Shown here: positions 53,592-62,353 of the stretch, piece by piece | How the letters are laid out: each line of letters begins with the position of its first letter | Position numbering within the stretch: the first letter of the stretch is position 1 | NCBI RefSeq assembly: GCF_014635545.1 | Contig: NZ_BMDA01000003.1 | Span: 62,001-126,000 of the forward strand | Source of the DNA: Acinetobacter courvalinii | GTDB taxonomy: Bacteria; Pseudomonadota; Gammaproteobacteria; Pseudomonadales; Moraxellaceae | Length of the DNA: 64,000 nt | Reading direction: 5' to 3' | Notes under the pieces: model-generated | The model's input: the letters and a program-made list of their open reading frames with translations, nothing else | What the model was told of the DNA's origin: nothing | The model's database searches: none | Position numbers and translations under genes: made by a program

Positions 53592-55667
53592 ATGTCATTT
53601 CCGCACAATATTTTGACCTTATCCATTTTAGCTGCTGTTTCTGTATCTGCCTTTGCAGCAGAAAATGAACCGGTGACCACCTTAGATACCATACGTATTA
53701 AGGCACATCCGCTTGAGCAAACCTCAAAAGATTTTGCAGTTGCAGATACCGTTGTAGATGAAAAACGTTTACAACAGGAGGCTGTGACCATTGGTGAAGC
53801 GCTAAGCAGTGAGCCTGGCATTTATTCAAATCAGTTTGGTGCAGGTTCAAGCCGTCCTGTCATTCGTGGACAAGATGGGCCGCGCGTTAAGGTGCTGCAA
53901 AATTCATCAGAAAACATTGATGTTTCGACCTTGTCCCCTGATCATGCGGTAACAGTCGATCCGGCACTGGCCAAGCAGGTGGAAGTGATTCGTGGTCCAT
54001 CTACCTTATTATTTGGCGCGGGAACCGTTGGCGGGCTGGTCAATGTCAATGACAGCAAGATTCCAACAGCAATGCCTGAAAAAGGTTACGAGGGGAATGT
54101 TGGTTTACGTTACAACACAGGCAGTGATGAAAAGCTGGCAACTGCAGGTGTCACGGTTGGTCTGGGTGATCAGGTGGCGTTACGGGTCGAGGGGCTGAAA
54201 CGCGAAGCCAATGACTATATCGCACCTGACTATCGCCATGAAGGTGAGAAAGAGCGCCGTGTCGGCAATACCTTTGCCAAAGGCGAAACCGTCAATGTTG
54301 GTTTATCCTGGATTTATGATCGCGGCTTTACCGGAATTTCTTATAGCAACCGTCAGGATCAGTATGGCTTGCCGGGGCATAGCCATGAATATGAAAGCTG
54401 TAAAGCCCATCTGAGTGGCCGTCCGCATCTGCACTGTGGTGACCATGATCATGAAGAGGGCGAGGACGATCACGATCATGGACATGGCGATCACGACCAT
54501 GCCCATGAAACCGGGCCGTGGATTGACCTGAAATCTGAGCGTTATGATGTGCGCACAGAATTGAATGATCCATTTGCTGGCTTTAAAAAGTTACGTGCGC
54601 AAGCCAGCTATACCGATTATCAACATGATGAAATTGAAGAAGACACCATCGCCACTCGCTTTAAAAACAAGGGCTATGATGGACGTTTAGAGTTGGTACA
54701 CAATCCGATTGGCCCATGGGAAGGAGTGATTGGTACACAATATGGTCAGCAAAAACTGAAACTTACTGGTGAAGAAGCCTTCTTGGCGCCGAATACCACC
54801 AAGAAGTGGAGTATCTTTGGCTTAGAGCATGCACAATTTAATGATGTTCATGTTGAACTGGCAGCTCGTGCAGAAAAACAGAAAATTGATATTGATGATT
54901 CAAGCAAAAAAGATTTTGACGGTTCAGCCTTTTCTGTTTCGGGTGCTGCCAACTGGGAGTTTGCACCAGACTATAAACTTTCTTTGGTTGCGTCACATCA
55001 GGAGCGCTTACCGCTGGCGCAAGAGTTATATGCCAATGGCGGACATTTTGCCACCAATACCTATGAACTGGGCAATGATGGTTTAAGTAAAGAAAAGTCA
55101 AATAATGTCGAACTCGGGCTGCATTATGACAATGACAAGTTTGACTACCATGTGCATGTCTATCACAACTGGTTTGATGACTATATCTATGCGCAAACTC
55201 TAGACCGTTATAAAGATTTCCGTTTAGTGGAATATACCCAGGATCAGGCACGTTTCTATGGTGCAGAGGCGGAAGCGGGTTACCAGATCTCGGACATGTA
55301 TAAAGTCGGCGTGTTTGGGGATTATGTTCGTGGCAAGATCGACAATGAAAATGCACCGCGTGTGCCGGCTGGACGCTTAGGCACCAAAGTGAATGCGGAC
55401 TTTGGTGATGGCTTTAGCGGTTCAGCTGAATACTACCATGTGTTCCAGCAAGACAAGATTGCAGCGTATGAAACCGATACCCAAGGCTATAACATGTTGA
55501 ATCTGGGAGTGGCATATTCAGGTAAATACAGCAATGTCGGGGATTATCGTGTGTATTTCAATGCCAATAACTTGCTGGATGATCAGGTTTATCAACATGC
55601 ATCGTTCTTATCCACGATTCCACAAGTGGGCCGTAACTTCACTGTTGGGGTGAATTTTAACTTCTAA
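53592..55667 (+). CDS. znuD: TonB-dependent zinc receptor ZnuD
   Basis: 691 residues with a cleavable signal (LTLSILAAVSVSAFAAE), TonB box-proximal segment (TTLDTIRIKAHP), plug domain (SSRPVIRGQDGPRVKVLQNS, RGPSTLLFGAGTVGGLVNVN) and a C-terminal barrel ending in Phe. A His/Asp-rich loop lies at about residues 262-312 (with a Cys pair near HLSGRPHLHC and a run of HDH repeats), which would capture zinc outside the cell. ZnuD imports zinc through the outer membrane. A Zur-like box precedes it and a terminator follows it. Confidence 0.95.
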   Translation: MSFPHNILTLSILAAVSVSAFAAENEPVTTLDTIRIKAHPLEQTSKDFAVADTVVDEKRLQQEAVTIGEALSSEPGIYSNQFGAGSSRPVIRGQDGPRVKVLQNSSENIDVSTLSPDHAVTVDPALAKQVEVIRGPSTLLFGAGTVGGLVNVNDSKIPTAMPEKGYEGNVGLRYNTGSDEKLATAGVTVGLGDQVALRVEGLKREANDYIAPDYRHEGEKERRVGNTFAKGETVNVGLSWIYDRGFTGISYSNRQDQYGLPGHSHEYESCKAHLSGRPHLHCGDHDHEEGEDDHDHGHGDHDHAHETGPWIDLKSERYDVRTELNDPFAGFKKLRAQASYTDYQHDEIEEDTIATRFKNKGYDGRLELVHNPIGPWEGVIGTQYGQQKLKLTGEEAFLAPNTTKKWSIFGLEHAQFNDVHVELAARAEKQKIDIDDSSKKDFDGSAFSVSGAANWEFAPDYKLSLVASHQERLPLAQELYANGGHFATNTYELGNDGLSKEKSNNVELGLHYDNDKFDYHVHVYHNWFDDYIYAQTLDRYKDFRLVEYTQDQARFYGAEAEAGYQISDMYKVGVFGDYVRGKIDNENAPRVPAGRLGTKVNADFGDGFSGSAEYYHVFQQDKIAAYETDTQGYNMLNLGVAYSGKYSNVGDYRVYFNANNLLDDQVYQHASFLSTIPQVGRNFTVGVNFNF

Positions 55668-55702
55668 TTTTTCACTTAAATCTTATTGAAAAATCAAAGC
55701 AT

Positions 55703-55738
55703 AAGCTCTAGCCTTAAACCATTAGGCTAGGGCTTTTT
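55703..55738 (+). terminator. rho-independent terminator after znuD
   Basis: AGCTCTAGCCT, 9-nt loop, AGGCTAGGGCT and a T-run; stem has one mismatch. Confidence 0.85.
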
Positions 55739-55746
55739 TTGTTTAT

Positions 55747-57210
55747 ATGCGCATCTTCCAACGAATCCATCGAAAATTAAACTGGTCAGGTCGACGTTAC
55801 ATGGCAGTCATATTGAGTATTTTTGCGATTGGGTACATTGCTTCGGCAGTCTATCACACAGTAAAACCACTCCCGAAAGGGCTGGATTTTACCGGGCAAT
55901 TGCGTCATGCCAATGTGAAATTTTTAGCCGATCAGACCTATATCGATTCCCAAGGCCAGCAACAGGTGGATCAGCATATTTTCAAGGAAGTCTTCCATTT
56001 AATTGATCAGGCTCAGACCACCATTGTGCTGGATATGTTCCTGTTTAATCAGGAAGTCGGCGCTTCTAAGGTGAAACAGTTGCCTTTGATGCAAGAATTG
56101 ACTGATGCGCTGATCGTGAAGCGTCGCTTGCATCCAAATGTAGAAGTTGTGGTGATTACCGATCCGATTAATTCGGTGTATGGCGGCATGACACCAAAAC
56201 ATTATCTACAATTACGTCAAGCGGGTGTGGATGTGATCGAAACCGATTTAAAACCATTGCGTGCGTCTAATCCGCTCTGGTCAGGATTCTGGTATATCTG
56301 CTGTCAAAACCTGGGCAATAATCCTGAAGGCGGCTGGTTAAGTAGTCCATTTGGTAAAGACAAGATTACTTTGCGCAGTTATCTGGAGTTATTTAACTTC
56401 AAGGCTAATCATCGTAAAACCTTGGTGGTTGATACGGTGGATGGCTGGAAAAGTCTGGTGACCTCAGCCAATCCACACGATGGTAGTTCGCATCATAGTA
56501 ATGTTGCACTGGTGGTAGATGGACCAACCGCGATTGATGTTTTACAAACTGAACAAGCGGTTGCCAACATGTCAAAGGGTTCCAGTCCCTTTGTGATTAT
56601 GGGCGGTGTGAGCGAAGACAAAACCTTGCCGCAGGTGCAAGTGCTGACTGAAAAAGCCATTTATGATGGCATCTTGAAAATGATTGAGACTGCCAAGAGC
56701 CAAGAACATCTGGACATGGCCATGTTCTATTTGTCGGAACGCAATATTATTGAAGCACTTAAGCAAGCGCAACAACGTGGTGTCAACATCCGGATCATGA
56801 TCGACCCGAATAAGGATGCATTTGGTCGTCAAAAGAATGGCATGCCGAATCGCCAAGTCGCATCAGAACTTCATGCTGCAGGTATTCCAATTCGCTGGTG
56901 CGATACGCGTGGTGAACAGTGCCATAGCAAGATGTTGCTGAAATACAATGCCCAGCAAGCGGAAATCATTCTCGGTTCTGCTAATCTGACTGCACGCAAC
57001 TTGAAAAACTATAATCTTGAAACCGATATGCGTGTGATCGGTTCGGCACAAGCGCCAGTGTTTAAAGATGCAGGGCAATACTTTGATGCCGCATGGACAA
57101 ATGCCAATGCACGTCAAATTACAGTGGATTATGCAAAATATGCCGATGAATCCAAAGTGAAATACTGGATCTATCGTTTTATGGAATGGTCAGGGTTATC
57201 CACTTTTTAA
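55747..57210 (+). CDS. phospholipase D family protein (cardiolipin synthase-like)
   Basis: 487 residues. An N-terminal membrane helix (YMAVILSIFAIGYIASAVYH, about 19-38) with a basic start. Two HKD motifs: ANHRKTLVVDTVDG (HRK...D, about 220) and QCHSKMLLKYNAQQAEIILG (HSK...N, about 395, with the usual Asp replaced by Asn), the latter followed by GSANLTARN. Such proteins transfer phosphatidyl groups or hydrolyse phospholipids at the inner membrane; which is not decidable. It starts 9 bases after the znuD terminator and is co-oriented with the next gene. Confidence 0.9.
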   Translation: MRIFQRIHRKLNWSGRRYMAVILSIFAIGYIASAVYHTVKPLPKGLDFTGQLRHANVKFLADQTYIDSQGQQQVDQHIFKEVFHLIDQAQTTIVLDMFLFNQEVGASKVKQLPLMQELTDALIVKRRLHPNVEVVVITDPINSVYGGMTPKHYLQLRQAGVDVIETDLKPLRASNPLWSGFWYICCQNLGNNPEGGWLSSPFGKDKITLRSYLELFNFKANHRKTLVVDTVDGWKSLVTSANPHDGSSHHSNVALVVDGPTAIDVLQTEQAVANMSKGSSPFVIMGGVSEDKTLPQVQVLTEKAIYDGILKMIETAKSQEHLDMAMFYLSERNIIEALKQAQQRGVNIRIMIDPNKDAFGRQKNGMPNRQVASELHAAGIPIRWCDTRGEQCHSKMLLKYNAQQAEIILGSANLTARNLKNYNLETDMRVIGSAQAPVFKDAGQYFDAAWTNANARQITVDYAKYADESKVKYWIYRFMEWSGLSTF

Positions 57211-57235
57211 TTCAGCATAAATAGAGTTCTACACA

Positions 57236-58045
57236 ATGGCGAAGATTAAACTGAATATCAGACAGGATGAGCAGATTGATTTAGATGTGCATCAATTCAA
57301 TCATTATGCCGATATTGTTGAAATTCAAAGTTGGGCAGAACTGTTAGAATGCTATCGCTCCCTTAAACAGGAAGTCTATCCTAAAAAAGTGTTTCTGGTT
57401 CTGGATGATCAAGCACAGGCAGAATACACCTCGATGCATGCGGTTGAGGATGAGCGTCTGTATGTTGATTTTAGTGACGACCTCAAGGGAATTGAAGTCG
57501 ATGATCCACGATGGGAGCAAACGTATCAAAATGTATGTGTTCCAAAACAATTGCAGCGTTATCTTCAGCAATTGAATGATCCCGCACAGCAGCAGCGTTT
57601 TGAAAGCCTGGCTGAAAAAATGCAGCATTACGATGAAAATGACTTAGAAGCACTGCTTTATTTCAATCAAGATCTATTGATCTCTACTCATACTGAAATC
57701 ATGGTTAAAGTGGCGGCTGTTGAAACAGAAGCATTGAAATTGGCGATGCTACCGAATGGCTATTTTTCTTGTGATTTTGATCCTTTTGAGAATTATGCGC
57801 TGATTCAGAAAATGCAGCCCTATGGTTTTGAATTTATCGGCCTCGGAGCAGCGTTATTAGGATGGATTAAAACAGCAGATTTTAAAGCCGAAAAGATTGA
57901 AGATTTAATTCAGGATTTGGCGTTGATTTATCCTTTAGACACCTCCCATCAGCAACAACTGAAAGCGCTCATTTTAAAACATGATTATCTGATTTTACCT
58001 TATTCTGAATCGCCGCAAGAATATTTAGGTTACGACCTATCCTGA
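57236..58045 (+). CDS. hypothetical protein
   Basis: 269 residues, not recognised. Acidic, with no signal peptide or membrane segment. The N-terminal half is rich in Gln/Asp (LNDPAQQQRFESLAEKMQHY); the C-terminal half has NGYFSCDFDPFENYALIQKM and FEFIGLGAALLGWIKTADF, which suggests a compact alpha/beta fold. It starts 25 bases after the phospholipase-D-family gene, so may be co-transcribed. The gene appears intact. No function can be given. Confidence 0.65.
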   Translation: MAKIKLNIRQDEQIDLDVHQFNHYADIVEIQSWAELLECYRSLKQEVYPKKVFLVLDDQAQAEYTSMHAVEDERLYVDFSDDLKGIEVDDPRWEQTYQNVCVPKQLQRYLQQLNDPAQQQRFESLAEKMQHYDENDLEALLYFNQDLLISTHTEIMVKVAAVETEALKLAMLPNGYFSCDFDPFENYALIQKMQPYGFEFIGLGAALLGWIKTADFKAEKIEDLIQDLALIYPLDTSHQQQLKALILKHDYLILPYSESPQEYLGYDLS

Positions 58046-58058
58046 TTCAGGATGAGTG

Positions 58059-58105
58059 TTCAACACGCTAAATTCAGAAGCTTAGTTGGCATTCAGCGTG
58101 TTGAA
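58059..58105. terminator. long inverted repeat between convergent genes
   Basis: TTCAACACGCT at 58059-58069 and AGCGTGTTGAA at 58095-58105, a perfect 11-bp stem with a 25-nt loop. It lies between two convergent genes and may terminate both. It lacks a long T-run. Confidence 0.5.
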
Positions 58106-58128
58106 AGTGATACATCCTCAATAAAAAA

Positions 58129-58575
58129 TTAAGGACTCGGTGGAATCAACTGATCCAGATCTTTATCGGCCATTTGCTCCAGTTCACTTAAATCGGTTTT
58201 GATTTTCCACTGGCTTTCATCATCGACCGGGTTCGGTAAGCGCGCCTCTAGCCAGTCACAAACCACATCCGGGCTAAATTCCGGATGATTACATTGGATC
58301 ACCCAGCCTAGAAAATCTTTGGCTTCACCATTCATATAGGGTGGTGGTGATACGGGAAAAAACTGGGTCGGTAAACGTTCATTGGTGGATAAATAATTGA
58401 GGACATGCCCAAGTTCTTGCACGGTTTGCCATGCCAAGGCATGTTCAACATCAATATTGAATTTAAACCACCAGGCATGCTGACCATCTGCACCATGCGC
58501 CACAATACGGGATTCTTGTACGCTAGGCACTTTACAGAAAAATTGATAGAGACGATCAAAATTCATTTCAGCCAC
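58129..58575 (-). CDS. hypothetical protein
   Basis: 148 residues, not recognised. Tryptophan-rich (HAWWFKFNIDVEHALAWQTV), with FPVSPPPYMNGEAKDFLGWV in the middle and a Pro-rich, acidic C-terminus. No signal peptide. Two starts are possible (58575 or 58566). It is convergent with the gene at 57236-58045. Small cytoplasmic proteins of this composition are common in Acinetobacter; I cannot assign a role. Confidence 0.6.
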   Translation of the reverse strand: MAEMNFDRLYQFFCKVPSVQESRIVAHGADGQHAWWFKFNIDVEHALAWQTVQELGHVLNYLSTNERLPTQFFPVSPPPYMNGEAKDFLGWVIQCNHPEFSPDVVCDWLEARLPNPVDDESQWKIKTDLSELEQMADKDLDQLIPPSP

Positions 58576-58745
58576 AGATGTTGCCTCAAAACCAAAAAAC
58601 TGATTCTAACATATCTACACAAAGCTACAGCTTGCTGCATTTTATCCATGAAATTGAACAGTTAATCTGAAAAAATATGATTACAACAGTGACGCTTGTT
58701 TTTTATTCTAAAATAGAAAGACACTCTGCTTTTAGGGAGATCACG

Positions 58746-59237
58746 ATGAAGCAATTTCAACCTTATATTTATGGCTTGGCAGCTATATTGAGCTATCTCC
58801 CTATGATGAGCCATGCTGATAATGCTTGGGGTGGTTATAGCGGAGTCGAGCGTCGTTCCTATCACCAGCAGAGGCCGGCCTATCAACCGCCTGCACAAGA
58901 CCCGTTTGCATTCTCCAATCAGCGCGCGACACCGACTGCGCCACCGAAAGGCTATTATTATCAGCCCTATCAAAATAATGATTATCCTCACCGGAATCAT
59001 CGACCGGGTGTTCGTGTCGAATATTATCCGGACACTCAATATGAGCGTAGCTATCGCCGCGAGTCTTTTGTGGTGGGAAATGAGCTACCGGGTGAGTTCC
59101 GTAGCGAGCGTTACGTGCTGCAGGATTGGGATTCTTATTCTTTGCGTGAACCGCCACGTGGTCGACATTGGGTGGTGATCGATGGGCGTTATCTTTTAGT
59201 GACGGATGACAACTTTACCATTGAGATGATTCGCTGA
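58746..59237 (+). CDS. RcnB-family periplasmic protein (first of a pair)
   Basis: 163 residues from the ATG at 58746 with GGGAGA upstream; an open frame upstream has no good start. Signal peptide with Ala-x-Ala-like cleavage near residue 25 (SYLPMMSHADNAWGG), a low-complexity Tyr/Pro/Gln-rich stretch (about 30-95), and a C-terminal RcnB-type domain (GNELPGEFRSERYVLQDW, EPPRGRHWVVIDGRYLLVTD). RcnB proteins act in the periplasm, partly in nickel/cobalt homeostasis in E. coli, but most are uncharacterised. A second copy follows at 59390. Confidence 0.85.
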   Translation: MKQFQPYIYGLAAILSYLPMMSHADNAWGGYSGVERRSYHQQRPAYQPPAQDPFAFSNQRATPTAPPKGYYYQPYQNNDYPHRNHRPGVRVEYYPDTQYERSYRRESFVVGNELPGEFRSERYVLQDWDSYSLREPPRGRHWVVIDGRYLLVTDDNFTIEMIR

Positions 59238-59389
59238 TCTGACATCTGCTTTTTAATTTTGGATGGAGCGGATTCTCCATAATTTCTCGCTATTCATTAC
59301 AAAGCTTTGCAATGTCGTGGGTTTTATTCATGCTTTCTCCTAGAGTTTTTTTTAATCTGGTTTTAGATCAAAAAACTCAGGATCACACA

Positions 59390-59749
59390 ATGAAAAAGAC
59401 CGTCGTATTGCTTGTATCAACATTGATGCTTGGTGTCTCTGCTTCAGCCATGGCAGATTCAAACCGTTGGAATCATGATCATAAAGACCGCTATGATCGT
59501 TATGACCACCGCTATGATCACCGTGAACAACCACGCTGGTCGAATGGCGATCGCGGCAATCATTATGGTCAACGCATCAATTTCAAACGTGGCGAGCGTT
59601 TACCGTCAGAATTCCGTAGTCATCGTTATGTGGTATCTAACTATCGTAACCACCGCCTTTATCAGCCACCACGTGGCTATAACTGGATGCAGGTACAAGG
59701 AAAATATGTACTGGTGGATTCCAAATATCGCATTTTCCGGGTGGCATAA
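59390..59749 (+). CDS. RcnB-family periplasmic protein (second of a pair)
   Basis: 119 residues from the ATG at 59390, with AGGA upstream. Signal peptide (VVLLVSTLMLGVSASAMADS, cut after AMA). A short His/Asp/Tyr/Arg-rich segment (about 25-60, KDRYDRYDHRYDHREQPRWS) is followed by the RcnB-type domain (GERLPSEFRSHRYVVSNYRN, PPRGYNWMQVQGKYVLVDS). It shares the domain with its neighbour but replaces the Tyr/Pro/Gln linker with a His-rich one. Metal binding is plausible, not shown. Followed by a bidirectional terminator. Confidence 0.87.
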   Translation: MKKTVVLLVSTLMLGVSASAMADSNRWNHDHKDRYDRYDHRYDHREQPRWSNGDRGNHYGQRINFKRGERLPSEFRSHRYVVSNYRNHRLYQPPRGYNWMQVQGKYVLVDSKYRIFRVA

Positions 59750-59761
59750 CCCTCATATGAG

Positions 59762-59787
59762 AAAAGCAGGCAATCAGCCTGCTTTTT
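59762..59787. terminator. bidirectional terminator between convergent genes
   Basis: AAAAGCAGGC, AATCA loop, GCCTGCTTTTTT; serves the RcnB-type gene and the leftward psiE-like gene. Confidence 0.9.
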
Positions 59788-59791
59788 TAAT

Positions 59792-60289
59792 TTATGCCAG
59801 TTCATCATCTTGTGGCCGAGGTGTTTTATTGGAAGGCAAGGGTTGTTCCTGATCTTTACCACGAATCACGGAAGGGTAGTTCCACGATGCAAAACGTACC
59901 ACCAGAATCGCCACTGCCAAAATCAGGATCGAACCTGTGGTAATGACCAAATCCATCGATGCTTTATGGTTATGCTGAATATCGGCAATCAGCAAACGGG
60001 TGAGTGCGGTAATGGCAACATAAATCAAAAAGCGCACTGGCATATGATTAGTCTTGAAATAAATCCCGACCATGGCGCCTAGTTCCAGATAGATAAACAG
60101 CAGCAAGATATCATCAATGGTGGCGTACTGTTTTACGGTTAGAATTTCAATCACGGTATGTACGGCTGACCATGCAATCATACAGCCGATAATAAACAGG
60201 GCTAAATAATGAAAGGCTTCAACTGCGTAATGACCGAAGCGATCAAGTAGACGAGGTAAGCCTTCAAGTTTATCTTTGGAGTTCGACAT
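59792..60289 (-). CDS. psiE: PsiE-like membrane protein (phosphate starvation-inducible family)
   Basis: 165 residues. Four hydrophobic segments: YLALFIIGCMIAWSAVHTVI, ILLLFIYLELGAMVGIYFKT, VRFLIYVAITALTRLLIADI and ITTGSILILAVAILVVRFAS. PsiE family signature includes HYAVEAFHYLAL and LELGAMVGIYFKTNHMPVRF. The family is named for induction under phosphate starvation in E. coli; molecular function is unknown. The C-terminus is polar (DQEQPLPSNKTPRPQDDE). Confidence 0.88.
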   Translation of the reverse strand: MSNSKDKLEGLPRLLDRFGHYAVEAFHYLALFIIGCMIAWSAVHTVIEILTVKQYATIDDILLLFIYLELGAMVGIYFKTNHMPVRFLIYVAITALTRLLIADIQHNHKASMDLVITTGSILILAVAILVVRFASWNYPSVIRGKDQEQPLPSNKTPRPQDDELA

Positions 60290-60360
60290 GGCGGTTTATA
60301 TGCTCAACATGATGATTGGAATGATATGCAAGTTTTATGCTGATTTTATTATAGGCATAA

Positions 60361-60394
60361 AAAAACTGCCTCAACCTAGATTGAGGCAGTTTTT
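60361..60394. terminator. terminator after the first acyl-CoA dehydrogenase
   Basis: AAAAACTGCCTCAA, CCTAGA loop, TTGAGGCAGTTTTT: a perfect 14-bp stem 16 bases after the leftward acyl-CoA dehydrogenase stop. Confidence 0.9.
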
Positions 60395-60409
60395 ATGATT
60401 GAATGCGAC

Positions 60410-62191
60410 TTAAGCTTGATTGGTGAAGTAATCTTCGCTGAAGTTCATGATCAAGTCTGAACCTGCTTTGATTTTCGCTAAACGTGCATCGAGTTCAGGC
60501 AAGATACGATCGACAAAGTATTGCGCTAATGCAATTTTGTTTTGGTAGAAGTCACCAGATTTGTCTTTTGCCGCTGCTGCAATTTTTGCGAACATATAAG
60601 CAAAGCTGAGTAAACCAACAGCATGTAGATAATCAACTGCAGCTGAGTTCGGGAACTCTGCATTTTCGGCTGCTTGTTCAATGATGAACTGGGTGATCGC
60701 TTCAATTTCAGTTGCAGCGTCTAGAGTTGCATCTTTAATGAAGTTCAAATCTGTATCTAGATCATTGGCAAAGTCACGGATCTCGGTGATGTATTCTGCG
60801 ATGAATGCGCCACCACATTTAATGGTTTTACGACCAATTAAATCTTGAGATTGAACGCCGTTGGTCCCTTCGTAAATTTGAGCAATACGAAGATCACGGA
60901 TACATTGTTCCATGCCCCATTCACGGATATAACCATGTCCACCGAAGACCATTTGCGCATCGAGCGTCGCTTGGAAAGCAGTGTCCGTGAGGTACGCTTT
61001 TGCGATTGGTGTCAAAAGTGCAACGCGATCGTTGGCTTTCTTCACTACTTCAACATCAGTTGAGAATTTAGTGATGTCGAGCTGTTGACCCACATACACC
61101 GCAAATGCACGAGATGCTTCGTTGTTGGCACGTACATTGAGCAACATACGACGTACATCACCATGCACTAAAATGCTGTCTGCTGGTTTGTTTGGAGATT
61201 GAACGCCAGATGCACTACGACCCTGTAAACGATCAGTCGCGTATTGTGCAGCATTTTGATAAGCAAATTCAGAAGCACCGAGACCTTGGATACCCATTGA
61301 TAAACGTTCGTAGTTCATCATCACGAACATCGCAGCAAGGCCTTCGTTTTCTTTACCGACTAAATAACCTTTGGCGCCGTCAAAGTTCATCACGCAAGTT
61401 GCAGATGCCTTGATTCCCATCTTGTGTTCGATTGAACCAGGACCAACAGGGTTGCGTTCGCCCAAAGAACCATCTTCATTCACCAAGAATTTCGGTACGA
61501 TAAATAACGAAATGCCACGTGAACCTGCAGGTGCATCAGGGGTTTTCGCAAGGACTAGATGAATGATGTTTTCAGCGAGGTCGTTATCACCACCGGTGAT
61601 GAAGATTTTAGTACCGGTAATGTTATAGGTCCCATCTTCATTGCGTTCAGCTTTGGTTTTGATAATGCCTAAATCTGTACCAGCATGTGGCTCGGTTAAG
61701 CACATGGTACCTGACCATTCACCCGAATAGATTTTAGGTAAGTACGTTTCTTTTTGCTCTTGTGATGCATAGCTGTTTAAAGCCATCCCTGCACCCACTG
61801 AAAGAAGCGGGTAGAGCATGAATGATGGGTTGGTGGCGAATAGCATTTCATCAGACAGTACCGTCAGCATTTTCGGCATGGCCTGACCGCCCCATTCTTC
61901 GTCTGCACCTAAGCCGATCCAGCCGCCTTCAGCGTATTGACGGAATGCTTCTTTAAAACCTGCGGGTGTGAAAACTTCACCATTTTCCCAACGTGCGCCT
62001 TCTTCATCACCCGTACGGTTTAACGGATGTGTCACGTTTTGGGCAAACTTTGCCATTTCTTCTAAAATTGCTTCAGCTGTTGCAGCATCTACATGAGCCA
62101 GGTTTTCATTGGCCTGCCAAAATTGTTCTGCTTTAAATACATCATTCAAGATGAATTTCATGTCTGCTAGAGGAGCATTGTAAATTGGCAT
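60410..62191 (-). CDS. acyl-CoA dehydrogenase, FadE-type (first copy)
   Basis: 593 residues, the long form with an N-terminal extension and C-terminal domain. Conserved FAD/substrate segments include GTMCLTEPHAGTDLGIIKTK, TGTKIFITGGDNDLAENIIH, and VQSQDLIGRKTIKCGGAF preceded by IYEGTNG. The family catalyses the first oxidation of beta-oxidation, making trans-2-enoyl-CoA. It resembles the partial gene at 62354 throughout, so the two are tandem paralogues; substrate chain length is unknown. A promoter probably lies in 62192-62283. Confidence 0.94.
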   Translation of the reverse strand: MPIYNAPLADMKFILNDVFKAEQFWQANENLAHVDAATAEAILEEMAKFAQNVTHPLNRTGDEEGARWENGEVFTPAGFKEAFRQYAEGGWIGLGADEEWGGQAMPKMLTVLSDEMLFATNPSFMLYPLLSVGAGMALNSYASQEQKETYLPKIYSGEWSGTMCLTEPHAGTDLGIIKTKAERNEDGTYNITGTKIFITGGDNDLAENIIHLVLAKTPDAPAGSRGISLFIVPKFLVNEDGSLGERNPVGPGSIEHKMGIKASATCVMNFDGAKGYLVGKENEGLAAMFVMMNYERLSMGIQGLGASEFAYQNAAQYATDRLQGRSASGVQSPNKPADSILVHGDVRRMLLNVRANNEASRAFAVYVGQQLDITKFSTDVEVVKKANDRVALLTPIAKAYLTDTAFQATLDAQMVFGGHGYIREWGMEQCIRDLRIAQIYEGTNGVQSQDLIGRKTIKCGGAFIAEYITEIRDFANDLDTDLNFIKDATLDAATEIEAITQFIIEQAAENAEFPNSAAVDYLHAVGLLSFAYMFAKIAAAAKDKSGDFYQNKIALAQYFVDRILPELDARLAKIKAGSDLIMNFSEDYFTNQA

Positions 62192-62283
62192 AATCGTTCC
62201 TTTCTACGCACAGCGTCATGTGCAAAATGATCAAATAAAACGAACAAATGAATTGAATCGTATAAATTTAGCATTGATTAAAC

Positions 62284-62317
62284 AAAAAAAGGACGGTCAA
62301 AACTGACCAGTCCTTTT
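62284..62317 (-). terminator. terminator after the second acyl-CoA dehydrogenase
   Basis: AAAAAAAGGAC and GTCCTTTTT arms enclosing an inner GGTCA/TGACC stem; 37 bases after the stop of the gene at 62354. Confidence 0.85.
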
Positions 62318-62353
62318 TCCGTGATGAACGTTGCATCTCATTCTAAACTATGT

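Noticed and set aside
54303-55356. His-rich minus-strand ORFs opposite znuD
   Set aside because: They are reverse-frame shadows of the His/Asp-rich loop and barrel of ZnuD.
58039-58053. Palindrome ATCCTGATTCAGGAT resembling the phage late-operator arms
   Set aside because: It is only 15 bp with no 3-bp spacer or TTAA arms, includes the stop of a host gene, and lies far from any phage gene.
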